Shown piece by piece: positions 37,996 through 47,269 of a DNA stretch of 64,000 nucleotides. Both the position numbers and the translations under genes were made by a program. The stretch lies in assembly GCA_016703335.1 (NCBI GenBank), contig JADJCG010000016.1:1-64000 (forward strand), in the 5' to 3' direction. Numbering within the stretch: position 1 is the first letter of the stretch; each line of letters starts with the position of its first letter. This stretch comes from Caulobacteraceae bacterium (GTDB taxonomy: Bacteria; Pseudomonadota; Alphaproteobacteria; Caulobacterales; Aquidulcibacteraceae). The notes beneath the pieces were generated by a model. The model searched no databases, had not been told where the DNA came from, and saw nothing but the letters and a program-made list of their open reading frames with translations.

Positions 37996-38253
37996 TCAAC
38001 GTCTTGGAGGACTATCTTTTAGTCGCACGCCGACGCCACCGTCCTTTGTCGATCGCGGCTCCAGAAACACGATGCCCGCAGCTTCTAACGAACGGCGAAC
38101 AGCTTCCACATTCGCTTCCGTGCTGCCCACGGACCCCGCACTCCCCTCCATTCGCTTGATGGTCTGCACAGAAAGCTTGGTCGCCTCTGCCAGCTGCCGT
38201 TGGCTCCAATTGAGAAGTCCGCGCGCTGCCCTGATTTGTCCCGCCGTCAGCAA
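37996..38253 (-). CDS. XRE-family transcriptional regulator
   Basis: An 85-residue lambda-repressor-type protein. LTAGQIRAARGLLNWSQRQLAEATKLSVQTIKRME is the helix-turn-helix, followed by a short dimerisation part typical of this small family (VRRSLEAAGIVFLEP). The start is TTG 38251-38253 with AGGTG four bases before it. The divergent gene at 38345 is separated by an inverted repeat that could be its operator. Confidence 0.82.
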   Translation of the reverse strand: MLTAGQIRAARGLLNWSQRQLAEATKLSVQTIKRMEGSAGSVGSTEANVEAVRRSLEAAGIVFLEPRSTKDGGVGVRLKDSPPRR

Positions 38254-38273
38254 ATGTCACCTTTCATGCCATA

Positions 38274-38321
38274 AGTCACTTTTAGTTTGACCAAAAGGGC
38301 CAGACGGACTAAAAGGCGACT
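38274..38321. promoter_or_regulatory. Inverted-repeat operator candidate for the XRE protein
   Basis: AGTCACTTTTAGT (38274-38286) faces ACTAAAAGGCGACT (38308-38321). The arms match except for one base substitution and one extra base. They lie in the 91-base divergent region between the XRE gene and the hypothetical gene at 38345. Confidence 0.4.
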
Positions 38322-38344
38322 CCTGTAGCTGAAGGTTACCTTAA

Positions 38345-38830
38345 ATGACCCGACGCCCGCCACCGGCGCCGAATACGAGCGCTCGCCCAGACGATCCCAC
38401 CCGCCGACTGATCTTAGGCGCCGCTGCCACGCCGCTCATTCCCGACGCCGCGCTCGCTGCCGATCTGGCCGCAGAGGCGTGCCAAGTCTGGCTCGTGCAC
38501 GACGCCGAACACGAACGCCTAGCGGTTCAGTGGAGCCGGTTGGAGGGCCGCCTGCATCGCGAGCACAACTGGATGAAGCTAACGCGCGCCCAGCGCCGGC
38601 GTTTTCCTGAAAGCCGTGAGTTGGACGATCTCGACGATCGCATCGAGGTGCTTAGCGACGAGAACAGCGCCTTGTTCAAGACGCTTCCAGGCATCGTCGC
38701 CGCGTCGCCGCTTGGCATTTGCGGCAAGCTCACCATCGCCATCAAGGAGACGAAGAACGACTGTGAGGATGTGCATGGTCTGATCGTGAGCATCCTGCGC
38801 GATTATCGCGCACTGCATGGGCGCGCGTGA
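38345..38830 (+). CDS. Hypothetical protein of the mobile region, paralogue 1
   Basis: A 161-residue protein with a twin-arginine-like start (TRRLILGAAATPLIPDAA), although without a convincing hydrophobic core, then a helical region rich in Leu, Glu and Arg (WLVHDAEHERLAVQWSRLEG). Similar proteins are frequent in mobile regions of alphaproteobacteria; the function is unknown. The next gene, 4 bases on, shows the same layout and looks like a tandem duplicate. Confidence 0.6.
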   Translation: MTRRPPPAPNTSARPDDPTRRLILGAAATPLIPDAALAADLAAEACQVWLVHDAEHERLAVQWSRLEGRLHREHNWMKLTRAQRRRFPESRELDDLDDRIEVLSDENSALFKTLPGIVAASPLGICGKLTIAIKETKNDCEDVHGLIVSILRDYRALHGRA

Positions 38831-38834
38831 GGCC

Positions 38835-39255
38835 ATGGCCCGCGCGTCCCGCCGCAACGTGATCGCCGCGATCGGCGCAGCGCCCCTCATGGCGCAAGGT
38901 GACTTCGCCGAAGCCGCTCTGGCTGATCCGGTCCTTGTCCTTTGCGCCCATTACGGCGATCTGTTGCGCCGCCGCGAGGCGCTGATGCGCGCTTGGGGAG
39001 ACCACGAGGCCTGGCTCGCTGACAATCGCGACTGGTTCAGGCTGAGCGACGCGGAGCAGCGCGATGTGCCAGAGGGAAGATTGCTCGCCTCCATCGACAA
39101 CGAACTCGATGCGTCGATGGGCGAGTGCGTGCGCGTATTGCGCCGCTTGCGCGCTATTCCCGCCGCTCAGCATCGTCGCAGAGTTCATCGAGCCCGGCGA
39201 TTATCCGGCGGCGCACCGCGTGTTGCTGAGCGCCATCGCCGATCTTCGCGCTTAG
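38835..39255 (+). CDS. Hypothetical protein of the mobile region, paralogue 2, frameshifted near 39155
   Basis: About 140 residues. The first frame runs SRRNVIAAIGAAPLMAQ to MGECVRVLRRL; the second continues PPLSIVAEFIEPGDYPAAHRV and ends at 39255. It shares with the preceding protein the R-R start, an Ala-Ala-Pro-Leu segment, a Cys-led helix, the W near the L-E pair and the final L-I/A-I-x-D-L-R/Y-A. It is thus a diverged tandem copy. No function known. Confidence 0.55.
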
Positions 39256-39509
39256 GCGCGCATCCTCGTGACATGCCGGAGTGGCGTGCGTCCGGCGACG
39301 TGTGCGCCACGCGGCGCTCGAAGCACGGACTGCATCTTGTGCTCAAGTGTCCTTATGTGGAGCTGTTCGGCCGGCGCCATCGCGATCTCAGCTTCGCGCC
39401 ATGCCTTTGCAGAGATCACGTTCTGAGCCTGCGGATAGAGCGCATGCTTCGACATCACGAGGTGGTCACTCTGAGCGGGCGCATAGAACGCTGCGAACGC
39501 AACCTTCAT
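39252..39509 (-). CDS. Hypothetical protein
   Basis: An 85-residue frame starting MKVAFAAFYAPAQSD and ending RHVTRMRA. Its composition is protein-like, more so than the overlapping plus-strand frames, but there is no recognisable domain and the ribosome-binding site is poor. It lies downstream of the excisionase-type gene on the same strand and its end overlaps the end of the convergent paralogue-2 gene. A longer N-terminus in frame is possible. Confidence 0.35.
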   Translation of the reverse strand: MKVAFAAFYAPAQSDHLVMSKHALYPQAQNVISAKAWREAEIAMAPAEQLHIRTLEHKMQSVLRAPRGAHVAGRTPLRHVTRMRA

Positions 39510-39609
39510 CCCTTGGTCGCGCACGACTGGGATCTGATCGTGACCCGAACTTCCGTGCCTCTGGGCAACCGTCTGCGCCGGCTTTGGCCGATCGGTCGAT
39601 GAAGCGGGA

Positions 39610-39901
39610 TTACCTTCCGTCCGTATCGTTCGCGGGAAACGGAAGATGGTCGTTCGACGCAGGCTGCAACGGCTCGCCCGAGGATTGGCGCGGCGCGCTG
39701 CATTGCTGGCGCAGGTACTGACGAGATCGCCTTCCCGATACATGGCGCGGCTGCCGACGCGCATGCACATCGGCCCCTTCTTCTCGCAAAGAGCCGCGCG
39801 AGCGTTTGCGCGGAGATCGTGAGACCAAGGGTGGTGAGGAAGTTTGCGGCGTCCTTCCGCGAATGTAGGCGATTGATGTGTTGCTGTCCGTTGCTGGTCA
39901 C
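39610..39901 (-). CDS. Excisionase-type DNA-binding protein (copy 2), frameshifted near 39790
   Basis: About 97 residues in two frames. The first gives NRLHSRKDAANFLTTLGL, then QTLARLF; the second gives KGPMCMRVGSRAMYREGDL and a tail that, after another shift, reads YLRQQCSAPRQSSGE. It matches copy 1 at 37712 over its length (SRKDAA, QTLAR, GP, C, RAMYR, QxSAPR). The start GTG at 39899-39901 has AAGGAG six bases upstream. A DnaA-type box lies 18 bases further upstream. Confidence 0.6.
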
Positions 39902-39918
39902 GTCCAACTCCTTCTGAG

Positions 39919-39927
39919 TTATCCACA
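39919..39927 (+). promoter_or_regulatory. Second DnaA-box-like TTATCCACA
   Basis: An exact DnaA consensus nonamer in the same orientation as the one at 33584, again just upstream of a minus-strand gene of the mobile region. Confidence 0.35.
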
Positions 39928-39935
39928 GGCATGCC

Positions 39936-40431
39936 CGAGACTCAGCGCCGGATGCGATCCGTCAACCGGCCTATCCGTGCCTATTGACAGGCATTCCAAG
40001 GCATGCCGCCAGCGGCGGAAACAACGGGAAACTGTCCGGCAACAACGGGAAACAAGAAGGTGCCAGCGTGCTCGTGCGCACCAAGGGCAAGCGCGTGCTG
40101 CGCCGCGCTAGGGCGCGTCCCTTGGCCCGCGCTGCGCGCGATGGCTGACGTGTGAGCGTCGAGCCGCGAGGCGTCCCGAACAGAAGTCGACCGGCGCCTG
40201 CCGGCGGCGTCGACCACGGGGCCAGCGTTGGCGTCGGGTCCGCTCGTCCCAGAAGCGCTTATAGGTCGTGCCCTGCCGCCGAGGGTCGGCCGACGCGTTG
40301 ATCATTGATGCGCGCTGTCAGCCATTACGCGTCGCTGCATCGATCATCTGGAATACGAACGATCGGCAAATTTTGCGTAGCTGGGCGCGCCTCAGGAATC
40401 GCCCTTGGAGCCCGCGGATCGAGGCGCAGGA
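39936..40431. other. Intergenic stretch at the right end of the mobile region
   Basis: I see no gene in about 500 bases. The sequence holds two copies of CAACGGGAAAC (at about 40017 and 40041), 24 bases apart, which could be a regulatory or recombination repeat. The open frames here are Arg/Ala-rich shadows. Confidence 0.4.
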
Positions 40432-41777
40432 TCAGCTCGCGCGGCGGAGCGCCGGCACGCGCCAAGCGCGGCGCCGCAGTTCTTCACGTGGCAGATAAGC
40501 GCGCAGCGCCAAGCGCATTGGCCCTTCGGGCGCCGGCAGCCAGTTGGCGACCTGTGCATCGCCGGGATGCTCGTGCTGAATTGCGATTTCTAGACTTCCG
40601 TCGGGCTCAAGAACGAGGCCCGGCGTGCGATCACCGATCGAGTAGCGGTTGATCGGGTTCTCGACGAAGAAGTAACGACCTTCAGGCGTGACCGTGTACA
40701 TGGTGAGCGACCAGAAGGCGTCTACCGGAACGCCGCCAGGCGGCAAACGCCACCGATAGCGACGCGCCCGACAACCGTTCGCCCAAAGCGTCCAAATTGG
40801 CGTGGAAGTACATCGCCTCTTCTTCGCCGAGCGCGGCGACGCCGCCCAACGCGACAGCAGCACGAAGTTTGTCATTCTCGCCGAAATCGCCAATGCCCGG
40901 TGGCTGGTAGACCCATCCATCGACAATCAAGTCTCGAAACAGGAAGGTCTCCCGCAGCGTCGCCAGTGCAGGTGGAATAATCGCGCGCCATCGATCGAGC
41001 AGCTGTTCGGAGGGCGGTGTTGAAGACCCAATCCCTTGCTCCGCGAATCGCGAGACGCGCGCCAGTTCGCCGCCACCGCCAGGCGATCGTGCAATGATCT
41101 CATTCGCGAGCGCTAGAAAGTTCGCGGGGTCGTTCACGTCACGTGCGCTCACGGCGTAGCCACGCGGCGCCGTATGGCCTGAGGGCACGCTCAGTGTCAA
41201 ACCTGTCTGAAACTCGCGGGCGGCTGGAAGGTCGTCGGGGCCGTCCACCAACGTGCGCATCAGCATCCAGACATCATTGGTAGGCGAACGGATTAGGCGA
41301 ACGCCCGCTGGCGTCTCGCCGTTCCATTGCGGTCCCGCAATCCAGTATCTGCCGCCCTGGCCTTCGGTGGCGCGCGTGCCGATATAAGCAAACACGTCGG
41401 TGAAGGCCTGCATGAACGCGATCGAGAAATAGCGGTCCGCCGAGCTTGGCGCGTTGATCTCGATCGGCCCGCCGGATAGTTCCAAAAAGGCGGACGAATA
41501 GATCGTGTCATTGTTGGGCGCCGTCACCATGCGCGAAGTGTGGTCGAGCAATTGCGAGCGATGCACGATCGTATTGAGCCGCCCTGGTTGAGCGTCCAGG
41601 CACCGTCCGCTTTGCCGGATGGGGCCAGTTATAGAGCGGGAAAGCATAGTAGAACGCCCGCTCGAACGGATCCTCGCTGGAGGCATAATCATCGGCCGCG
41701 CCGGATGCGCAGCCCGAGAGCAGCGCGAGCGTAAGCGAAGACTGCATCAGGCGACGGCGATCGATCTCACTAGTCAT
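40432..41777 (-). CDS. DUF1254/DUF1214 exported protein, frameshifted near 41630 and 40745
   Basis: About 445 residues. The signal region has both RRR and a lipobox-like LLSGCASG, so it is probably an exported lipoprotein. The N-terminal DUF1254 part has the diagnostic VTAPNNDTIYSSAFLEL. The C-terminal DUF1214 part has FWSLTMYTVTPEGRYF and NPINRYSIGDRTPGL. Three frames must be joined. The biochemical role of the family is not defined. The last gene of the GntR-linked operon; its start overlaps the end of the hydrolase gene. Confidence 0.8.
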
Positions 41778-42820
41778 CGCTTGGCACTCCGTTGCAGTGA
41801 TCAGCTTTGACTTCGGCAACGCCGATCGGAGCGATGCGCTCTGGCAGATCGCAGATAGCATCCAGCGCCGAACGGTCTTGGCTCAAATAGCCACGCCAGA
41901 AGGTGAGGCTCTCGCGCAAAATCGCGTCGGTCTGCGCGCGTTGCGCGTCGGTCATGTCGCCGCGCGCCTGGAGGCGGCCCGAATAGATCATGTGCTCGCC
42001 GCCCTCGAAAACGATGAGGTACTGATCGGCGCCGGTAATCGTGCGGAACGGAATCTGACGTCCCGCCGGTGTGGGTTCGAGGTCGAAGCGGCTACGATCC
42101 TCAGTGCCGGTAAAGTGCAGGATCGGCGTCTGCACGCCGGCAAGCGCCTGCGCCGCGTCCTGATTGCGCGGCGCGTTGGGTTTGTAGACGATGGCGGCGT
42201 CGATGCGGTCGTCGCGGAACGCATTGGCGGGCGCCGCCAGCAGGGCGCTGCCCCACAGCTACGAGCGTAGTAAGCGCGCCGTAGGAGTGCCCCGACATGC
42301 CAAGGCGTGACAGGTCGAAACGACCCGCGAACCGCCCACTTTGATTTTCGGCCTCCAGTCGATCGATGGCAAAGCGCACATCGCCGAAGCGTGCAACGGC
42401 CGCGGCGGAAGACATACCTGCACCCAGGCGGGGACGCGCCGGTCGACCTGAAGGGTCGCCGGCGTCATGCAGCAATGACTCGTCACTGCCCGGATGCTGA
42501 ATCGCCACCGCTGCGAAGCCGTTGGCGGCAAGATGTTCAAGAAGATAGCCAGCCGCCTCGCGCGAGCCGCCAAGCCCGTGTGAAAAGATTATCACCGGCG
42601 CCGGCGTTCGCGCCTCTGGGAGATAGAGCTTGTACGGCACGACGCGGTCGCGCGCAGGGTCACGCCATTCGCCGTAAACAACTTCCACACTTTGTGCGGC
42701 CGACGCCACAACAGGCGCTTCTGCCGATGCACGTTGCGTCCCGCAGCCCGCAACTGGAAGCGCAGCGCCAAGTGCCACAGCCAGGACGCAATTGCGCACG
42801 AAATCCGGCAACCCGGACAT
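41770..42820 (-). CDS. Exported alpha/beta hydrolase (dienelactone-hydrolase/chlorophyllase-like), frameshifted near 42250
   Basis: About 350 residues. A lipobox ALPVAGCG ends the signal segment. The hydrolase domain starts with VVPYKLYLPEA, the oxyanion HGLGG loop, IQHPGSD, and the nucleophile elbow GMSGHSYGA. The second frame holds HFTGTEDRSRFDLEP (acid region) and FEGGEHMIYSG (catalytic His). It should cleave an ester or lactone in the periplasm. AGAAGG lies before the tandem ATGs (42821-42823 and 42818-42820). Part of the operon behind the TonB receptor. Confidence 0.82.
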
Positions 42821-42841
42821 CATCGTGCCTTCTAAACGATA

Positions 42842-45218
42842 CTAGTAACGCAGAGTAAGTTCGGCGGCATAGACGGGTGGCGGGGTCGAGAACTCGTTAC
42901 CGCTCACGGCATTCAGCACATATTGCTCGTCGGTGAGGTTGCGGCCGAATAGCGAAAACCGCCAATGATCGCCTTCCAAGCCGAGACGGGCGTCATAAAG
43001 CGCATACCCTTCGTACGCATCGACATTGGTGGGCGTGTCGTAACCGCCATCGGCAAACTGACCGCTGACGCCGACGAACCCCTGAAGCATTCCGATCGGC
43101 TGCCTGTAGAGAAGGTTTGCGGTGACTTGGTAGTCGCGCAGGCGCGGCACTTCGTTGCCTTCTAGATCGACAGTGACGCCCTGGGTCAGCAAGCTCGCGC
43201 CTTCCTCGTACTCGCCACCAAGCGTCGAGTACGCGAGCCGGGTCACAAGGCTGCCTGGGCCCACGGCGAAAGTGCGACGCGCTTCCGCCTCAAACCCGTA
43301 AACGTGGGCATCACCGGCGTTGGACAATACGAAGCCCCTTGCACCCGCTGCAGGCGCGCTGACGACCTGGACGTTGTCTGTCCAAGTGTAGAAAACAGCG
43401 GCTTCTGCGTTGAATCCGAACAAGCGGCCTTTCCAACCACCCTCATAATTGTAGCCGTATTCGGCGTCATAGAGCAGCGCCGTTTCAAGCTCGGATCTGA
43501 TTGTGGTCGGGGGAAGGTTCGTGTTGAAACCGCCTGAGCGATAGCCGGTGGCAAAGCGTAGATACGCATTCTGCGCGTCGGCAAAATTCCATCGCAGGGT
43601 CAAGGTCGGCGTGTAGAATGTTTCGCTGCGGCTAGCTTCGACTTCCGCGACTTCACTTCCGGCGCACAAGCCGGCGCCGCCAGGTGGGCGGGCAATACTG
43701 AAAAGTAGTTGCCCCCGACCCACCCGACGGCGCGCTCAAACCTGCCGGCACGGCACCGGAGCCGAAATAGACCAGTGGATCTTCAGAATAGCGCTCAAAA
43801 TGATAGTCGCGCTCGTCGCGCTGCACCCGCAGTTCAGCGCCAAGTGTCCAATTCTCAGCCAGCTTATAATCGATCGACCCAAAGACGGACAGCGACTCCA
43901 GGTCTTCAGCAAAGGTGTCGTTGTTCACGAAGAGCCTGGCCGTTGTGCGAGCAGCCCCCGATGGGCCCGCCAGCGCGCCCGATGCCGACAAGCAGCCAGG
44001 CACGGAGGGAAGGAGAACGCCCGCGTAGGCAGGACAATCTTCAGGCTCGGTAGCGACTTCATCCGCGGACTGCAGGAACTCCGCGCCAAGGAGCCAGCTG
44101 AGACGGCTGTCGCCGCGCGACGTCAAAACTGCTTGCAAGACGTCACGCTCGTAGATTTCGAATTGAGCGCGAGCGAAGTCTGGAAACGCCACAGCCGCTC
44201 CGGCGGCGACATCGGTGAGAGAGCTGCCCGAAAAGTGGTCGGCGTCGCCAGCGGCCACGACCGCCGTCGCGTTCGCGGCGCGCCGCTCGCAATGACAAGT
44301 CGGCCCAGTCGAGTTCGAAGTCTGCTCTCAGCGTCAGCGCGTTTTCAATGATGTTGACAACCTCTTCGCGGTTTTGATTGGCGTGCACATACGGTGAAGG
44401 ATCGAGCGCAGGGTTGCGACCGAGGTCGAAGCCCGGCGTCTCGCTGTCGAGGTATTCCCAAGCGAGCGAGAATAACGCGCCTTCCACCGGTCGCGCCTCA
44501 GCGGTCAATCTGCCGCCGCTGGTTCGCTGGGCATCCATGAAGTTGCCGGTTGTCGCGTTGACGACGAAGCCCTCGTTCTGATCAGTCACAAAGCCGCCGA
44601 TCCGCACACCGAGGGTATCGTGAAACGGAAGGTTCAGGACGGCTTCAACATCAGTCCGTTGAGGGTCTGTATAACGCACTGTCCCTAGCGCCGTGAATTC
44701 GTTGTCTGGGCCGTTGGAAATGATGTTGATGGCGCCGCCGACGGCGTTGCGTCGAACAATGCGCCTTGGGGCCGCGCAACACCTCACCCGGGCGGCATCA
44801 GATAGGTCAGACGGCTCAGCGTGCGGCCGCCGAACCCGCCGCCGGCGTTGTAGACGCCGTCGCGGTAGAGCTGGTGGCGGTTTCGCTGAAACCGGGAGCC
44901 CGCTGCCATGGCCGCGAATGGTGATGTCGCTCAGATATTCCGGGCCAGACGCCACTGGTGGTGCTCGGCACCTGGCGGAGATAGTCATCCATGCGGTCGA
45001 GCACGAGACCTTCACGTTGCGCCTAGGTTATCGCGGTCACTGAGACGGGGACCTCGCTCAGCTACTCTTCCCGACGACGTCCGGTGACGACAATCTCGTC
45101 AGACGTCTCCGCCTCGGACGCCGCTCCGGCCTGCTCGACGTCTTGAGCAAGTGCGTTTCCGCCGATCGGCAGAAGCCCCAAGAGAGCTGCGGCTCCACCC
45201 TGCAACAGTCGCTTCTTC
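42842..45218 (-). pseudogene. TonB-dependent receptor with two nonsense codons and several frameshifts
   Basis: About 790 codons of an outer-membrane receptor. It has signal MKKRLLQGGAAALLGLLP, TonB box DEIVVTGRR, plug pieces (LYRDGVYNAGGGFGGRTLS, then RNAVGGAINIISN) and a barrel ending FSLFGRNLTDEQYV to ELTLRY. In the first 65 codons there are two in-frame TAG codons (about 45062 and 45024), and at least five frame changes follow, densest in the plug. This is more damage than in any other gene of the window, so true decay is possible alongside assembly error. It would import a ligand for the downstream hydrolase. Confidence 0.8.
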
Positions 45219-45258
45219 ATCTTCCCGCTCCCCATCGTTCTCGCGCCGATTTTCTTCG

Positions 45259-45781
45259 TCAGCGTTCGTTTTGTTTGCAGATGTCGTTCTCGCGCGCGGC
45301 TGCGGCCGCAGCGAAGCGTTCAGCCGTCGGCGCGACACGTCTTTGCAAGATGATTCGCGTCGGCTCGGCGATTCCACGACCTGCACGGCGCCAGAAGGCA
45401 CAGCTGCGCCAGCTCGAACCAAAACAAAATCCACGCCGTTCGGCGCCTCGCGGTCATTTTGAACGAAAATGTTGTCGCTGTTGGCCGCGAAAACCGAGAC
45501 CGACATGTAGTCGTCCCATGCAGCGGCCGTGACGTGCAGCGGTCCTTGCGCGAGGTCGTAGACGCATGCGGAATAAGCCAAGTCCGGCGACGGCCGCACG
45601 ACGCGGCGCGCTTCCTCATCCGTCCGAGGCGCATGGCTCCATTGATTTATCCGCGTCCCGCCACGGCTGATGCGTTCCATCGCCGCATCCATGAGCGGGT
45701 ACGGAGCGATGAAGACCGTCGCCAGATGCGCCGCGACAGCAACAATAACCCCGAGAACAACAGGTGGATCACCGGCTTCAT
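45259..45781 (-). CDS. Short DUF1254 membrane protein, two frameshifts
   Basis: About 175 residues: MKPVIHL, then an N-terminal hydrophobic segment VVLGVIVAVAAHLATVFIAP, then YSACVYDLAQGPLHVTA, DDYMSVSVFAANSDNIFVQN and a C-terminal part that, after a shift near 45350, reads RVAPTAERFAAAAARENDIC. It is the short, membrane-tethered type of DUF1254 protein that usually forms a pair with a DUF1214 protein, as here. Function unknown. Confidence 0.7.
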
Positions 45782-46371
45782 GCCGCGCCTCCCGTCGCAG
45801 GTTACGGTTTGGATCGATGGAAACGGAATAACGGAGTCGTTTTCGGGTACGCCGGGGTTTGGATTGTACACGCGCAGCGCCCGCTGAACTCACCGGCGGC
45901 GTGTTGCGATCAATTCTCCGCGTCGGCCCGATCGGTTGCAGAGGCAGGCGACCCAGCTTCCATCTTCCTGCGATGCATTTGAGTTGCGTCGACGGAATAG
46001 GCATGCTTGCCGTTCATCGGCAGAAAATTGTCGGCCGCGTAAACGGTGATTGACCACCAGCGTGTGGGCAGGTCGCCGCCGCGAAGTTCGTATATGCAAC
46101 CCTCGCGCAACGGACGGCCGTGCTCATCCTGGTAGCGCTGATAGTAGATTGTTTCCGAACGATTGAGCGCGAGCAGCCCCATCGTCGCGACGATGCCGCG
46201 CGTGTATGGGTCGGCCGCGCTTGAACCGGCGTTGCGATTGCCAGACCAGTAATCGTGGTGGGTCCGTCCAAAAAACAGCTGGCCGTTGTTGAGCACGGCC
46301 AAGGCGGAGCCAACACCGATGGCCGCGCTGATCAGGATCGTTACGCCGACGGCGAGAACACGCTTCAGCAT
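45782..46371 (-). CDS. DUF1214 membrane protein, frameshifted
   Basis: About 195 residues. One N-terminal helix (VLAVGVTILISAAIGVGSAL), then the DUF1214 core TRGIVATMGLLALNRSETIYY, GCIYELRGGDLPTRWWSITVY and NGKHAYSVDATQ. After two frame changes near 45910-45960, the family-typical end ALRVYNPNPGVPENDSVIPFP is seen near 45865. The stop is not clear because the last frame runs into the next gene. The first gene of the five-gene operon; an operator/promoter lies 79 bases upstream. Confidence 0.72.
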
Positions 46372-46449
46372 CTGCGCGCTCCGGCCTGTTGCTTGGCCAT
46401 CGCAGTCGATGGGACATTTCTCGCCAGGTTATGCTCTCCTCGCTGCCGT

Positions 46450-46485
46450 ATTGTGCACAATTTAGCGCAACGAGCGGGTTGTCAA
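46450..46485 (-). promoter_or_regulatory. Promoter and GntR-type operator of the DUF1214 operon
   Basis: On the minus strand, TTGACA (46480-46485) is followed after 15 bases by TAAATT, and the perfect 12-bp palindrome ATTGTGCACAAT (46450-46461) overlaps and follows the -10 region. A near copy, ATTGTGTGCAAT, sits in front of the GntR gene. Repression by the GntR protein is the simplest reading. Confidence 0.55.
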
Positions 46486-47237
46486 CCGCGCATTGGTTTT
46501 TGGCGAGGTTTGCGGGTCCGGGCGGGGGTCGGCGTGGCGTTTTGGATACGTACGCGGGGCACCAAGAAGCTCCGTGTCAACGCTACGATCTCTCGCGCTG
46601 TCGTCTCAGCCAGGACGCCATTCCGGGACATCACCGCATCGATTAAAGTGCGGTGCAACTCGACCTGCCGCTGCGCAGCGGCCGGCACGTCGAAATCCAA
46701 AAAGCGGTGCTGCCACAGCGCCAGGCTACCAACGCGGTTGAGCATGTCGTGCGCGAGATTGCTCGCGCTCCAGCGCGATAGACGTCGGCCAGTCTGGAAC
46801 GCGATATCGATTCGCTCGGGGAGCGAGTTGCGGCTCACTGCGTCGAGCGCGCGCTGATACATTATTTCCAGCTCCGGAAGTGCGATTCATCGACCGTTTC
46901 AGCGGCGATGCGCATGGCCACGCCATAGACTGCCTCGAGCATGTCGAGGATGTAGCGCGTGTCATCGGCGTTCAGTTCGAGCACCATGGCGCCACGCCAC
47001 GGCCGCACCAGGATGGATCCCTGGCGCTCGACTTGACGGAACGCATTGCGCACCGGGGTTCGGCTGGTCCCGTATTTGGTGGCGACCTCTTGTTCCGCGA
47101 ATCCAATGACCGAGCGGATAGACGCCGCTGATGATGTCTTGCATCAGGCGTCGCGAGATGATGGTGTCGAGCGGGAGATCTCGCTCGCCCTCGTCATCCG
47201 CGCCAATCTCTTCCGGCACGTCCGTTTGGTCTGTCAC
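46482..47237 (-). CDS. GntR-family (FCD/FadR-type) transcriptional regulator, two frameshifts
   Basis: About 250 residues in three frames. The N-terminal winged helix reads SRRLMQDIISGVYPLGHWIREQEV (middle partly hidden by a break near 47100), then RTPVRNAFRQVERQGSILVRPWRGAMV. The C-terminal helical ligand domain has DTRYILDMLEAVYGVAMRIAAE and NRVGSLALWQHRFLDFD. GTG 47235-47237 has GGAGG five bases upstream. Its own promoter region carries the operator at 47270. The ligand is unknown and is probably the compound handled by the neighbouring genes. Confidence 0.82.
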
Positions 47238-47269
47238 GCGACCTCCGTTGCAACTTCCAGGGATACATT

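Larger units (their letters stand above)
33044..39935. mobile_element. Remnant of a mobilisable element
   Basis: A 7-kb block that separates core genes (secernin side) from the accessory cluster at 40.4 kb. It holds a relaxase, an IS110-type transposase, excisionase-type DNA-binding proteins, an XRE regulator and hypothetical proteins of the kind that travel with conjugative elements in alphaproteobacteria. No integrase, no coupling protein and no type IV secretion genes are visible, and I found no clear flanking repeats, so the limits are approximate. Confidence 0.6.

Noticed and set aside
32914..40050. Recurrent TTTCCC/GGGAAA-containing short repeats near 32914, 37436 and 40017 as possible attachment sites
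   Set aside because: The copies share only 6-8 bases and differ in spacing, so they do not make convincing att repeats.
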